A program made the translations under genes and the position numbers. The notes under the pieces were generated by a model. That model worked only from the letters and a program-made list of their open reading frames with translations. It did not search any database and was not told where the DNA came from. Below, piece after piece: positions 22,616 to 35,994 of a stretch of 64,000 nt of DNA (positions are counted from its first letter, which is position 1; the number at the start of each line of letters is the position of its first letter). The DNA is from Stomorhina lunata (taxonomy: Eukaryota; Arthropoda; Insecta; Diptera; Rhiniidae): NCBI GenBank assembly GCA_933228675.1, contig OW121743.1:82520759-82584758 (forward strand), given 5' to 3'.

Positions 22616-25270
22616 AGAACAAAAACAAAAAATTTTATCAAAAATTTTTCTATAGAAATATTTTTTATTGAAAATTTTTTTATTAAAAATTTTTTTCTAC
22701 ACAATTTTTTTATCAAAAATTTTTCTACTGAAAAATATTTTTACAGGAAATTTTTCTATAAAAAAAAATTTCGAACTATTTTTTATAGGGAAATATTTTT
22801 GTCAAAAATTTTTCGATAGAAAAATATTTTTATTGAAAATTTATCTATAGAAAAATATTTTCATCAAAAATTTATTGAAAATTTTTCTATAGAAAAATTT
22901 TTTTATTGAAAATTTTTCTATAGAAAAATTTTTTTAATGAAAATTTTTCTATAGAAAAATTTTTTTATTGAAAATTTTTCTATAGAAAAATTTTTTTATT
23001 GAAAATTTTTCTATAGAAAAATTTTTTTATTGAAAATTTTTCTATAGAAAAATTTTTTTATTGAAAATTTTTCTATAGAAAAATTTTTTTATTGAAAATT
23101 TTTCTATAGAAAATTTTTTTTATTGAAAATTTTTTTATAGAAAAATTTTTTTATTGAAAATTTTTCTATAGAAAAATTTTTTTATTGAAAATTTTCCTAT
23201 AGAAAAATTTTTTTATTGAAAATTTTTCTATAGAAAATCTTTTTTACTGAAAAATTTTTTATGAACAAATTTTTTTATTGAAAATTTTTCTATAGAAAAA
23301 TTTTTTTGTTGAAAAGTTTTCTATAAAAAAATTTTTTTATTGAAAATTTTTCTATAAAAAAATTTTTTTATTGACAATTTTTCTATAGAAAAATTTTTTT
23401 ATTGACAATTTTTCTATAGAAAAATTTTTTTATTGACAATTTTTCTATAGAAAAATTTTTTTATTGAAAATTTTTCTATAAAAAATTTTTTTATTGAAAA
23501 TTTTTGTATAGAAAAATTTTTTTATTGAAAATTTTTGTATAGAAAAATTTTTTTATTGAAAATTTTTGTATAGAAAAATTTTTTTATTGAAAATTTTTCT
23601 ATAGAAATTTTTTTTATTGATAATTTTTCTATACAAAAGTATTTTTATCGAAAATTTTTCTATACAAAAATATTTTTATCGAAAATTTTTCTATAGAAAA
23701 ATAATTTATTGAAAATTTTTTATAGAAAATTTTTCTATAGAAAAATATTTTTTATCGAAAATTTTTCTATAGAATAATATTTTTATCGAAAATTTTTCTA
23801 TAGAAAAATATTTTTATCGAAAATTTTTCTATAGAAAAATATTTTTATCGAAAATTTTTCTATAGAAAAATATTTTGATCGAAAATTTTTCTATAGAAAA
23901 ATATTTCGATCGAAAATTTTTCTATAGAAAAATATTTTTATCGAAAATTTTTCTATAGAAAAATATTTTTATCGAAAATTTTTCTATAAAAAACTTTTTT
24001 ATCTAAAATTCTTCTAAGAAAATTTTTTTTTTCTATGGAAAAATTTTTTTATCGAAAAATTTTTTATAGAAAAATATTTGTATCGAAAAATTTTCTACAG
24101 AAAAATATTTGTATTAAAAATTTTTCTATAGAAAAATGTTTTTATCAAAAATTTTTCTATAGAAAAATATTTTTATTAAAAATTTTTCTATAGAAAAATA
24201 TTTTTATCGAAAATTTTTCCATAGAAAAATATTTTTATCGAAAATTTTTCCATAGAAAAATATTTTAATAATTATTCTAAAGAAAAATTTTTTAAAAAAT
24301 TTTCTAAAGAAACCTTTTTTTTATCGAAAATTTTCTAAAGAAACATTTTTTTATCGAAAATTTTTCTAAAGAATTTTTTAAATTTTCTATAAATTTTTCT
24401 TAAGAAAAATTTCTTATTGAAAATTTTTTATTGAAAATTTTTCTAAAGAAAAATATTTTTATCGAAAATTTTTCTAAAGAAAAATTTTTTTATCGAAAAT
24501 TTTTCTAAAGAAAAATTCTATAGGAAAACATTCTTATTGAAAATTTTTCTATTAAAAGTTTTTCTATAGATAAATTTTTTATCGAATATTTTTCTTTACA
24601 AAATTTTTTATCGAAAATTTTTCTATAGAAAAATATTTTTACAAAAAAAGTTTTGATAGAAAAACATTTTATTGAACATTTTTTTATAAAAACATATTTT
24701 TATAGAAAAATTTTTGTACGGAAAAAGTTTTTTATTGAAAAATTTTTTTCGAAAATTTTTCTAACGATAACTTTTGTATAGAAATATTTTTTTATCGAAA
24801 GTTTTTGTATAGAAGAATTTTTTGACAGAAAATTTTTGTGTAGAAAAATTTTTGTAAGAAAAATTTTTTATCGATAACTTTTGTATCAAAATTTTTTTTC
24901 ATCTAAAATTTTTGTATAGAATATTTTTTTATCAAAAATTTTTCTATAGAAAAATATTTTACAGAAAATTTTCTAAAGAAAAATATTTTTATTGAAAATT
25001 TTTGTATAGAAAAATTTTTTATGAAAAGTTTTTTATGAAAATTTTTCTATAGAAAACATTTTTATCAATACAAAATTTTTTTTAACGAAATTTTTTTTAT
25101 AGAAAAAATTTTTTATTGAAAAAAATTTTTGTAGACAATTTTTTTATCGAAAGATTTTCTATAGAAAATTCTTTTATCAAAAATTTGTCTATAGAAATTT
25201 TTTTTATCAAAAATGTTTCTATATAAATTCTTTTTTCAAAAATGTTTCTATGAAAAGAATACGCAAAAAT
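22616..25270. repeat. 2.65 kb tandem array, 30-31 bp unit
   Basis: Units of TTTTTCTATAGAAAAA then TTTTTTTATTGAAAA, changing to ATATTTTTATCGAAAA after about 23640 and becoming irregular after 24250. Two sub-families sit side by side with a fairly sharp switch. Confidence 0.92.
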
Positions 25271-25939
25271 TAGGAGACAAATTTTTGAAATCATTACTAA
25301 AGTCGTCTGCTACTAAAACATACTTATGCTTTTACATATCTAAAGTAATTAGAAATAAGTTAGAAACTTAAAAAAAACTAATGAAACATCACAAAATCTA
25401 GACAAAAAAAATTCAGGACACAAAACACACCTACACTAAAATACTTACCCAAAAACTAAAACCAACTACAAACTACCAAAACCTTAAAAAGGCATGTATT
25501 TTTTGCTACTTACTTACAAAGTCGTATGCATAAAAACAACCAACTAAAACTTTTTTATATTACTAAATACATTTTGGGACTTTCACAAATAAATTAGTTT
25601 TTAATTTATCTAATTTTTTCTAACTTCTAAGTATACAACTTCTCACTCTCTGTGTTATTTCTCTTTTATTTACTTTTTCTGCCAACAATCCATTTAATTT
25701 ATTAATGCACGCCAACGCTGCTACTGCGGATGATGATGACGTCGGCGATATCTACGTCTACTCCTTATAATGACCCTGGTTCAAAATCAACAATAATATC
25801 CTTCTCACCCACATTTTCTATGAAAATCTGTCGTACTTCTTCAACCGGATGTGCTCATTTATCTGTGTTTGTTGTTGTGTGAGAGTGTATTTGGATTTGA
25901 ATTTACTCATTGCTAACAAAAAACTGAAACTAACAACAG
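25271..25939. other. End of the B-C intron with a GC-richer patch
   Basis: Unique sequence. A GC-richer patch at 25705-25790 contains tgatgatgacgtcggcgata, including a TGACGTC (CRE-like) site, and a 21-codon frame starting atgcacgcc that ends at taa. It is too short and unplaced to call coding. Acceptor aacaacag precedes exon C. Confidence 0.5.
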
Positions 25940-26074
25940 AATGGTGGCGCCAAAGATGGTTTGGATATGAATATTGGTCCTGCTTGGCAAAAAGGTTATA
26001 CCGGTAAGGGTGTTGTCGTCTCTATACTGGACGATGGCATACAAACAAATCATCCTGACCTTGCACAAAACTAT
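25940..26074 (+). CDS. Fur2: Furin-like convertase (Fur2-like), exon C: catalytic Asp
   Basis: Exon of 135 nt (45 codons), phase 0/0, acceptor acag and donor gtaagt. It encodes the start of the peptidase S8 domain, [16 protein letters not shown], then [16 protein letters not shown]. The first Asp of DDG (visible residue 143) aligns with catalytic Asp153 of human furin, and the next Asp with furin Asp154, which lines the S2 pocket. It ends at HPDLAQNY; the Asp of HPD matches furin calcium ligand Asp162. Codon use and conservation contrast sharply with the AT-rich introns of 6.2 kb before and 17.5 kb after. No frame disruption was seen. The next residues, DPDASFD, come from exon D, 17,485 bp downstream, exactly as the family alignment requires, so no exon is missing between them. 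Confidence 0.95.
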
Positions 26075-26431
26075 GTAAGTATATAATTTTTCTTATTTTT
26101 TTGCAATTTATTTCTATAAATGCAGAAAAACAAATTTCAGATTTACCATTTTCCTATTAAAAATTTAGTTTTTCATAAATAAAAGTTGAAAACGTGAGGA
26201 AAAGTGGGAGAAATGGCAACAAAGTTGACGCTAGGTTAGGGGGTTTAGAGAAATTTTCACTTAAAAAAAAGATGGATTTTTTGGAAGAATATTAAAGTGG
26301 ATTTAATAATGATTTTCTGATAAATTAGAGATTTAATGGAAAATGGAAAAACTAATCAATTGAATGAGGCAAAAAAAGTAATAGGTCAGAGAAAGAGTTT
26401 TAAAAAAAGATATACAAATTTAAATCTTGTA
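26075..26431. other. Start of the C-D intron, non-repetitive
   Basis: Donor gtaagt, then unique AT-rich sequence. Nothing else recognised. Confidence 0.5.
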
Positions 26432-28755
26432 GACCCTAAAGTCCCTTAACTATATATTTCCTTGACAATATAGTCCCTCGATTATATAGTCCTTTGACTA
26501 TATAGTCTCTCGACTATATAGTCCTTCGAATATATAGTCCCTGGACTATATAGATCCTCGATTATACAGTCCCTAGACTATTTAGTCCCTCGACTATATA
26601 GTCCCTCGACTATATAGTCCCTCGACTATATAGTCCCTCGACTATATAGTTCCTTGACTATACAGTCGATCGACTATATAGTTCCTCGACTATATAGTCC
26701 CTCGACTATATAGTATCTCGACTATATAATCCCTCAACTATATAGTCCCTCGACTATATAGTTCCTCGACTATATAGTCCCTAGACTATATAGTCCCTCG
26801 ACTATATAGTCCCTTGACTATATAGTCCCTCTACTATATAATCACTCGACTATATAGTCCCTCTGCTATATAGTCCCTCGACTATACAGTTCCTCGACTA
26901 TATAGGCCCTCAACTATATAGTCCCTCGACTATACAGTTCCTTGACTATATAGTCCCTCGACTATATAGTCCCTCGACTATATAGTCCCTCGACTATATA
27001 GTCCCTCGACTATATAGTCCCTCGACTATATAGTCGCTCGACCATATAGTCCCTCAACTATATAGTCCCTCGACTATACAGTCCCATGACTATATAGTCC
27101 CTCGACTCTATAGTCCCTCGACTATATAGTCCCTCGACTATATAGTCCCTCGACTATATAGTTCCTTGACTATACCGTCGCTCGACTATATAGTTCCTCG
27201 ACTATATAGTCCCTCGACTATATAGTCCCTCGACTGTATAGTCCCTCGACTATATAGTTCCTCGACTATATAGTCCCTCGACTATATAGTCCCTCGACTA
27301 TATAGTCCCTCGACTATATAGTCCCTCGACTATATAGTCCCTCGACTATATAGTCCCTCGACTATATAGTCACTCGACTATATAGTCCCTCTGCTATATA
27401 GTCCCTCGACTATACAGTTCCTCGACTATATAGGCCCTCAACTATATAGTCCCTCGACTATACAGTTCCTTGACTATATAGTCCCTCGACTATATAGTCC
27501 CTCGACTATATAGTCCCTCGACTATATAGTCCCTCGACTATATAGTCCCTCGACTATATAGTCCCTCGACTTTATAGTCCCTCGACTATATAGTCGCTCG
27601 ACCATATAGTCCCTCAACTATATAGTCCCTCGACTATATAGTCCCATGACTATATAGTCCCTCGACTCTATAGTCCCTCGACTATATAGTCCCTCGACTA
27701 TATAGTCCCTCGACTATGTAGTCCCTCGACTATATAGTCCCTCGACTATATAGTCCCTCGACTATATAGTCCCTCGTCTGTATGGTACCTCGACTATATA
27801 GTCCCTCAACAATGCAGTCCCTCTACTATATAGTCCCTAGACTATATAGTCCCTTGACTAAATAGTCCCTCGACTATAAAGATGCTAGACTATAAAGTCG
27901 CTCCACTATATATTCGCCCAGCAATGTAGTCCCTCGATTATATAGTCCCTAGACTATATAGTCCCTTAACTAAATAGTCCCTCGACTATAAAGATGCTAG
28001 ACTATAAAGTCGCTCCACTATATATTCGCCCAGCAATGTAGTCCCTCGACTATATAGTCCCTTGACTATATAGTCCCTTGACTATATAGTCCCTTGACTA
28101 TATAGTCCCTCTATGTAGTCCCTCGACTAAATTGTCTCTCGACTATATATTCCCTCGTGTATGCACTCCCTCGACTATATAGCTTCCCACCTATATAGTT
28201 CCTCGACAATATAGTTACCCGCCTTTATAGTCCCTGGACTATATAGTCTCTCGACTATATAGTTTCCTGACTATATTGTCCCTCGACTATATAGTCACTA
28301 GACTATATAATCCCTGGACCATATAGTCCCTCGGCTATATATTCCTTTGACTATATAGTCCCTTGACTACATAGTCCGTCGACTGCATAGTCGCTCGTCT
28401 ATATAATCTTCTACTATGTTGTCCCAGAACTATATAGTCCTTCTACTATATAGTCCCTCGACTATATAGTCACTCGACTATATAGTCCCTCGACTATGTA
28501 GTGCCTCGGCTATATAGCCCCTCGACTATATAGTCCCTCGACTATATAGTCCCTCGACTATATAGTGACTCAACTATATAGTCCCTCGAGTATATAGTCA
28601 CTCGACTATATAGTCCGTCGACTATATAGTCTCTCGAATATATACTCCCTCGACTATATAGACCCTTCACTATATAGTCCCTCGTTTACATAGTCCCCAG
28701 AATATATAGTCCCTCGTCTATATCGTCTTTCGACTATATAGTTGCTCGAGTATAT
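26432..28755. repeat. 16 bp satellite CTATATAGTCCCTCGA, about 2.3 kb
   Basis: About 145 units. Each contains the perfect 12 bp palindrome GACTATATAGTC. Variants (ctctgctatata, tataggccctcaac, cgaccatatagtc, cccatgac) recur in the same order at about 26861-27100 and 27389-27650, an offset of 528 bp (33 units). Another variant block around gatgctagac repeats with offset 112 bp (7 units). The 3' part is more degenerate. Confidence 0.96.
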
Positions 28756-29675
28756 GGTGCTATGTAGACATATTTCTATTTTGTTTTTGGTCTACATAGG
28801 TGTTGGCAATATGATCACTTTTAAGTTTTCAGAGTACAATTCTAATTTGAAGAATAATATATCACTAAAACCTCCTGCAGCTGCATATACATAGGACTCA
28901 GTAAGAGATAAAATATTAAAAATGTACAAATCTGCAACATCCTTTTACTGCTTTAATATAAAATATTCTCACACTTACACTATAAATAAAGTTATCATGC
29001 TGTCTGTTAGATTAAAAATGCAAAAACTAAAAAAAAAGTTTCAAATAGAAGAAAAAAAATTTCAACATACAAATAATACAAAAGTTACAATAGAGTTCAT
29101 TTCTTCTAGATATATTCCGAAGAACATTTGTATAATCTTTAAATGTATGTAAAGATTTATGTATAAATGTATCACTAACTGTAGCTGTAGATGAAGGATG
29201 TGACTGACAGACAGTCACACAGCAGGATATAGGAATTTCATACTTTGTAAACAAATAATGAAGAAAATTGATTTTCAAGGGCGTAACACAAGAAAAAGTT
29301 GTTCGTAAAAAAATAGAAAAATTTTATATTGAATTGGCAAAGAGAAAGAGAATTTGATAAAATGCTAGAGAAAAATGGAAATAAGCTAAAATGAAATGAA
29401 ATGAAAAGAATAAAGCAATAAATCAGTTTTTCTCAGTTATTTTGTTTTTGTTGATGTGAAAATAAAGTGAATTACTAACTAAATGTATATAAATGTGGCT
29501 AAATTAAATAAGTTTGTAAATCTTGTTTATAAATTTATGTGTGAAGCTCTTATAAAGGAGTGATATAAATGCCAGAACTAAATTTTGTTAAATAAAAGAA
29601 ATTTGAATATTTTTTTCATCGGAATGTAAGGCATATATTGGAAATTTTCTACAAATGTTTCAAAACTATTTGAAC
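28756..29675. other. C-D intron, non-repetitive segment
   Basis: AT-rich. Short overlapping open frames on both strands near 28.9-29.3 kb lack any recognisable motif or composition shift. Confidence 0.45.
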
Positions 29676-30899
29676 AGAAAAATACTTTTAACGAAATTTT
29701 TTCTATAGAATATATTTTTAATGAAAATTTTTCTATAGAAAAATTTTAGTTATCGAAAATTTTTCTAAAGAAAAAATTTTTTATCGAAAATTTTTCTATA
29801 GAAAGATTTCTATAGAAAGATAGTTTTATCGAAAATTTTTCTATAGAAAAATTTTTTATCGAAAATTTTTCTATAGAAAAATTTTTTATCGAAAATTTTT
29901 CTATAGAAAAATTTTTTATCGAAAATTTTTCTATAGAAAAATTTTTTATCGAAAATTTTTCTATAGAAAAATTTTTTATCGAAAATTTTTCTATAGAAAA
30001 ATTTGTCAACGAAAATTTTTCTATAGAAAAATTTTTTAATGAAAAATTTTCTATAGAAAAATTTTTATCAAAAAATTTCCTATAGAAAAATTTTTTTATC
30101 GAAAAATTTTCTATAGAAAAATATTTTTATCGAGAAATTTTCTATAGAATAATTTTTTTATCGAAAAAATTTTCTATAGGCAAATTTTTCATGGAAAATT
30201 TTCTTTAGAAAAATCTTTTTTTTAGCGAAAAGTAAATATTTTTAAAGAAAATTTTTCTATAGAAAAATATTTTTAAAGAAAATTTTTCTAAAGAAAAATA
30301 TTTTTAACGAAAATTTTTCTATAGAAAAATATTTTTAACGAACATTTTTTTATACAAAAATATTTTTAACGAACATTTTTCTATAGAAAAATATTTTTAA
30401 GGAAAATTTTTCTATACAAAAATGTTTTTAACGAAAATTTTTCTATAGAAAAATATTTCTATAATTTTATAAAAAAAAAATTCTATAGAAAAATTTTTTT
30501 TCCGTGGAAAAAAAATTTTCCATAGAAAAATATTTTTATCGAATATTTTTCTATAGAAAAATATTGTCATCGAAATTTTTTGTATATATTTTCGTAGAAA
30601 GTTATTCTGTAGAAAAATATTTTTATCGAAAAATTTTCTTTATAAAAATATTTTTATCGAAAATTTTCTATAAAAAAATATTTTTATTGAAAACTTTTTC
30701 AGAGAAAAATATTTTTTTCAAAAAGTTTTTCATTGAAATTTTTTCTATAGAAAAATATTTTTTTTAGTGGAAATTTGTCCATTAAAAATGTTTTCATCGA
30801 AAATTTTTCTGCAGAAAAATATTTTTATCGAAAAATTTTTTATTGATGATTTTTCTAGAGAAAATAAAAAGAAATTTCTATAAAAAAATTTTTTTATAG
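29676..30899. repeat. Tandem array, 30-31 bp CTATAGAAAAA/TATCGAAAA unit
   Basis: Regular near 29830-30010 (six near-identical 30 bp units), degenerate elsewhere, with TATCGA, TAACGA and TAAAGA variants. Confidence 0.9.
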
Positions 30900-33800
30900 A
30901 AAAATTTATTATCGAAAAATTTTTTTATAGAAAATTTATTATCGAAAAATTTTCTATAGAAAAATTTTTTTATCGAAAAATTTTCTATAGAAAAATTTTT
31001 TTATCGAAAAATTTTCTATAGAAATATTTTTTTATCGAAAAATTGTCTATAGAAAAATTTTTTTATCGAAAAATTGTCTATAGAAAAATTTTTTTATCGA
31101 AAAATTTTCTATAGAAAAATTTTTTTATCGAAAAATTTTCTATAGAAAAATTTTTTTATCGAAAAATTTTCTATAGAAAAATTTTTTTATCGAAAAATTT
31201 TCTATAGAAAAATTTTTTTATCGAAAAATTTTCTATAGAAAAATTTTTTTATCGAAAAATTTTCTATAGAAAAATTTTTTTATCGAAAAATTTTCTATAG
31301 AAAAATTTTTTTATCGAAAAATTTTCTATAGAAAAGTTTTTTTATCGAAAAATTTTCTATAGAAAAATTTTTTTATCGAAAAATTTTCTATAGAAAAATT
31401 TTTTTATCGAAAAATTTTCTATAGAAAAATTTTTTTATCGAAAAATTTTCTATAGAAAAATTTTTTTATCGAAAAATTTTCTAAAGAAAAATTTTTTTAT
31501 CGAAAAATTTTCTATAGAAAATTTTTTTATCGAAAAATTTTCTATAGAAAATTTTTTTATCGAAAAATTTTCTATAGAAAATTTTTTTATCGAAAAATTT
31601 TCTATAGAAAATTTTTTTTATCGAAAAATTTTCTATAGAAAAATTTTTTTATCGAAAAATTTTCTATAGAAAAATTTTTTTATCGAAAAATTTTCTATAG
31701 AAAATTTTTTTATCCAAAAATTTTCTATAGAAAATTTTTTTATCGAAAAATTTTCTATAGAAAATTTTTTTATCGAAAAATTTTCTATAGAAAATTTTTT
31801 TGATCGAAAAATTTTTTATAGAAAATTTTTTTATCGAAAAATTTTCTATAGAAAACTTTTTTATCGAAAAATTTTCTATAGAAAATTTTTTTATCGAAAA
31901 ATTTTCTATAGAAAATTTTTTTATCGAAAAATTTTCTATAGAAAATTTTTTTATCGAAAAATTTTCTATAGAAAATTTTTTTATCGAAAAATTTTCTATG
32001 GAAAATTTTTTTATCGAAAAATTTTCTATAGAAAATTTTTCGATAAAAGAAAAATTTTAGAAATTAGAAAAATTTTTCGATAAAAAAATTTTCTATAGAA
32101 AATTTTTCGATAAAAAAATTTTCTATAGAAAATTTTTCGATAAAAAAATTTTCTATAGAAAATTTTTCGATTAAAAAAATTTTCTATAGAAAATTTTTCG
32201 ATAAAAAAATTTTCTATAGAAAATTTTTCGATAAAAAAGTTTTCTATAGAAAATTTTTCGATAAAAAAATTTTCTATAAAAAATTTTTCGATCAAAAAAA
32301 TTTTCTATAGAAAATTTTTCGATAAAAAAATTTTCTATAGAAAATTTTTTTATCGAAAAATTTTCTATAGAAAATTTTTTTTATCGAAAAATTTTCTATA
32401 GAAAAATTTTTTTATCGAAAAATTTTCTATAGAAAAATTTTTTTATCGAAAAATTTTCTATAGAAAATTTTTTTATCCAAAAATTTTCTATAGAAAATTT
32501 TTTTATCGAAAAATTTTCTATAGAAAATTTTTTTATCGAAAAATTTTCTATAGAAAATTTTTTTGATCGAAAAATTTTTTATAGAAAATTTTTTTATCGA
32601 AAAATTTTCTATAGAAAACTTTTTTATCGAAAAATTTTCTATAGAAAATTTTTTTATCGAAAAATTTTCTATAGAAAATTTTTTTATCGAAAAATTTTCT
32701 ATAGAAAATTTTTTTATCGAAAAATTTTCTATAGAAAATTTTTTTATCGAAAAATTTTCTATAGAAAATTTTTTTATCGAAAAATTTTCTATAGAAAATT
32801 TTTTTATCGAAAAATTTTCTATAGAAAATTTTTTTATCGAAAAATTTTCTATGGAAAATTTTTTTATCGAAAAATTTTCTATGGAAAATTTTTTTATCGA
32901 AAAATTTTCTATGGAAAATTTTTTTATCGAAAAATTTTCTATAGAAAAATTTTTTTATCGAAAAATTTTCTATAGAAAAATTTTTTTATCGAAAAATTTT
33001 CTATAGAAAAATTTTTTTATCGAAAAATTTTCTATAGAAAAATTTTTTTATCGAAAAATTTTCTATAGAAAAATTTTTTTATCGAAAAATTTTCTATAGA
33101 AAAATTTTTTTATCGAAAAATTTTCTATAGAAAAATTTTTTTATCGAAAAATTTTCTATAGAAAAATTTTTTTATCGAAAAATTTTCTATAGAAAAATTT
33201 TTTTATCGAAAAATTTTCTATAGAAAAATTTTTTTATCGAAAAATTTTCTATAGAAAAATTTTTTTATCGAAAAATTTTCTATAGAAAAATTTTTTTATC
33301 GAAAAATTTTCTATAGAAAAATTTTTTTATCGAAAAATTTTCTATAGAAAAATTTTTTTATCGAAAAATTTTCAACAGAAAAATTTTTTTATCGAAAAAT
33401 TTTCTATAGAAAAATTTTTTATCGAAAAATTTTCTATAGAAAAATTTTTTTATCGAAAAATTTTCTATAGAAAAATTTTTTTATCGAAAAATTTTCTATA
33501 GAAAAATTTTTTTATCGAAAAATTTTCTATAGAAAAATTTTTTTATCGAAAAATTTTCTATAGAAAAATTTTTTTATCGAAAAATTTTCTATAGAAAATT
33601 TTTTTGTCCAAAAATTTTCTATAGAAAATTTTTTTATCCAAAAATTTTCTATAGAAAATTTTTTTATCGAAAAATTTTCTATAGAAAATTTTTTTATCGA
33701 AAAATTTTCTATAGAAAATTTTTTTGATCGAAAAATTTTCTATAGAAAATTTTTTTATCGAAAAATTTTCTATAGAAAACTTTTTTATCGAAAAATTTTC

Positions 33801-34492
33801 TATAGAAAATTTTTTTATCGAAAAATTTTCTATAGAAAATTTTTTTATCGAAAAATTTTCTATAGAAAATTTTTTTATCGAAAAATTTTCTATAGAAAAT
33901 TTTTTTATCGAAAAATTTTCTATAGAAAATTTTTTTATCGAAAAATTTTCTATGGAAAATTTTTTTATCGAAAAATTTTCTATGGAAAATTTTTTTATCG
34001 AAAAATTTTCTATGGAAAATTTTTTTATCGAAAAATTTTCTATGGAAAATTTTTTTATCGAAAAATTTTCGATGGAAAATTTTTTTATCGAAAAATTTTC
34101 TATAGAAAATTTTTTTATCGAAAAATTTTCTATAGAAAATTTTTTTATCGAAAAATTTTCTATAGAAAATTTTTTTATCGAAAAATTTTCTATAGAAAAT
34201 TTTTTTATCGAAAAATTTTCTATAGAAAATTTTTTTATCGAAAAATTTTCTATAGAAAATTTTTTTATCGAAAAATTTTCTATAGAAAATTTTTTTATCG
34301 AAAAATTTTCTATAGAAAATTTTTTTATCGAAAAATTTTCTATAGAAAATTTTTTTATCGAAAAATTTTCTATAGAAAATTTTTTTATCGAAAAATTTTC
34401 TATAGAAAATTTTTTTATCGAAAAATTTTCTATAGAAAATTTTTTTATCGAAAAATTTTCTATAGAAAAATGTTTTTATCGAAAATTTATTA
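30900..34492. repeat. 3.6 kb homogeneous 30-31 bp array with internal duplications
   Basis: Units alternate TATCGAAAAA and TTTTCTATAGAAAA with 30 or 31 bp spacing. Marker units (tttttgatcgaaaaa, tatccaaaaa, gaaaacttttttatc, ctatggaaaa) recur near 31.8, 32.56 and 33.72 kb. Where the unit is exactly 30 bp the repeat stays open as FFIEKFSIEN for up to 264 codons. This is not a gene. Confidence 0.96.
31800..32297. repeat. Inverted duplication inside the 30 bp array
   Basis: From about 32036 the unit orientation flips (TTTTTCGATAAAAAAATTTT) and returns to the original at about 32340. The marker gatcgaaaaattttttatag at 31801 and its complement at about 32276-32295 show that the left segment was copied in reverse round a centre near 32050. 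Confidence 0.85.
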
Positions 34493-35994
34493 CAAAATCA
34501 AAAATATCCTATTTTTAGCTAACTCTCGTTTTCAGTTTTAAGAACATTTTGTTTTAAATTTATCAAGCTTTAAGTCCAAAAAATGTTGTTCCAGGTTTCT
34601 TTTTTTTCAAATTAAAGCAACATGTTGCCATGTGAACTTAAACATTTGATACTTGATGCTTCATTTTCCCAAAAACAAAAAATATTTCACAAGATTTTAT
34701 TATACCATTACTTATATTTAACATCATATTGTTAGGCAACACATTTTTAACTTTTTCCCATTTACAAAAAAAAACTTTAAAAATAACTTACACAACCTTT
34801 GTTTGTTAAACAAACAAAAAAAAAAACTTAAATCCTTATAAAAAAAAAAGAACAGACATTTGATTGTCCATTTTTTACAGCTTAAAAAATAATAATGCTT
34901 TACATCCTCTCAAACAACTACAGAAACAACTAAAGGACATCACTAACAAAAAACTTTTTGTTAAGAAAAAAAAAACAAAAAATTCAAATATGTAATTCCC
35001 TCACGTGGGAATTCATCATATTGACAGGATATGTCTTGCTTTTTTATACAACAGCTGCTTGCAGCTGTTTGCTTCTGTCTCTTTCTTTCCTTCTTTTGGT
35101 CAGAATCAAGATCCTGGGGTATTGTCCTAACATTCTTTTCTTAGCCTTTATGTTAAGTTGTGATTTGTGTCAATAATGTTGCTTTAAATTATCTTTAAGT
35201 CCATTTCTTTTAAAGGTCTCTGACAAAATATTACTCAATAAAAAAAGGTTTTGTTATGGACGAGATATAGAAAGAGACAGAGCTATTTTTAACAAAATAC
35301 CATAAAATATTGTAACATGTTTGGAATGTGGAAAAGTAGTAGGAATTTATAATAGTATCCTGGGAATAATATGCATCATTGACATAAACATCAACATTAT
35401 TGAAGAAAATATATTTGAGTTTAAAAAAAATTTGAGAAATTTTTTCATTGTTATTCAGTTTGTCAATGATACGATTATTTAGCCATGGGACCAAATGTTT
35501 GTGTGTGAACTACAAATACTTGAGCAAGAAATTTCTTTAGTATTGGTTTGAAGGAAGGAAACAAATACTTTATTGTTTAAGGACACTTGAGGCTGTGTAT
35601 TTTTTTTAAATACAAATGTATTTTTCATTTGTTTCTGTATAATTTGTTATGTTTTCGAATGTTGAGTAATAGAAAGCAAATGGTAAAAAAAAATTTAAGA
35701 GAATATGTTGCAATTTTTAGGCACATTTTTTACGGAAATCTTGACCATTTTAATATGCTATAGACTTGGCAAATCTTTAGGTATTTAACTGAATTATCTT
35801 AGAGATATAAAACTATAACTGACCTTTTTGGAAAAATAACTATGATTTTTGAAAAAAAAATATATACATATCAAAATTAAATTTGTTTCAATATTTATGT
35901 TGAAGTGAGGGCAACAGATTAATAAATTTCATGAATAACTAAATCAATGTGTTTTAAATAAACTTAAGTTAACTTAAACCCTAAATTCCAAAAA
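34493..35994. other. C-D intron, non-repetitive segment
   Basis: 1.5 kb of unique intron. Open frames of 72 and 87 codons have no recognised motif; the sequence tttctttccttcttttggtcag near 35080 looks like a splice acceptor but the following codons match no convertase region. Confidence 0.5.

Noticed and set aside
31800..34518. Open frames of 86-264 codons made of FFIEKFSIEN repeats, resembling a repetitive protein
   Set aside because: Arise only where the array unit is exactly 30 bp; they are broken wherever units are 31 bp, and the array is intronic.
35080..35176. Possible extra convertase exon after a pyrimidine tract and ggtcag
   Set aside because: The codons that follow match no part of the furin family, and exons C and D already join seamlessly.
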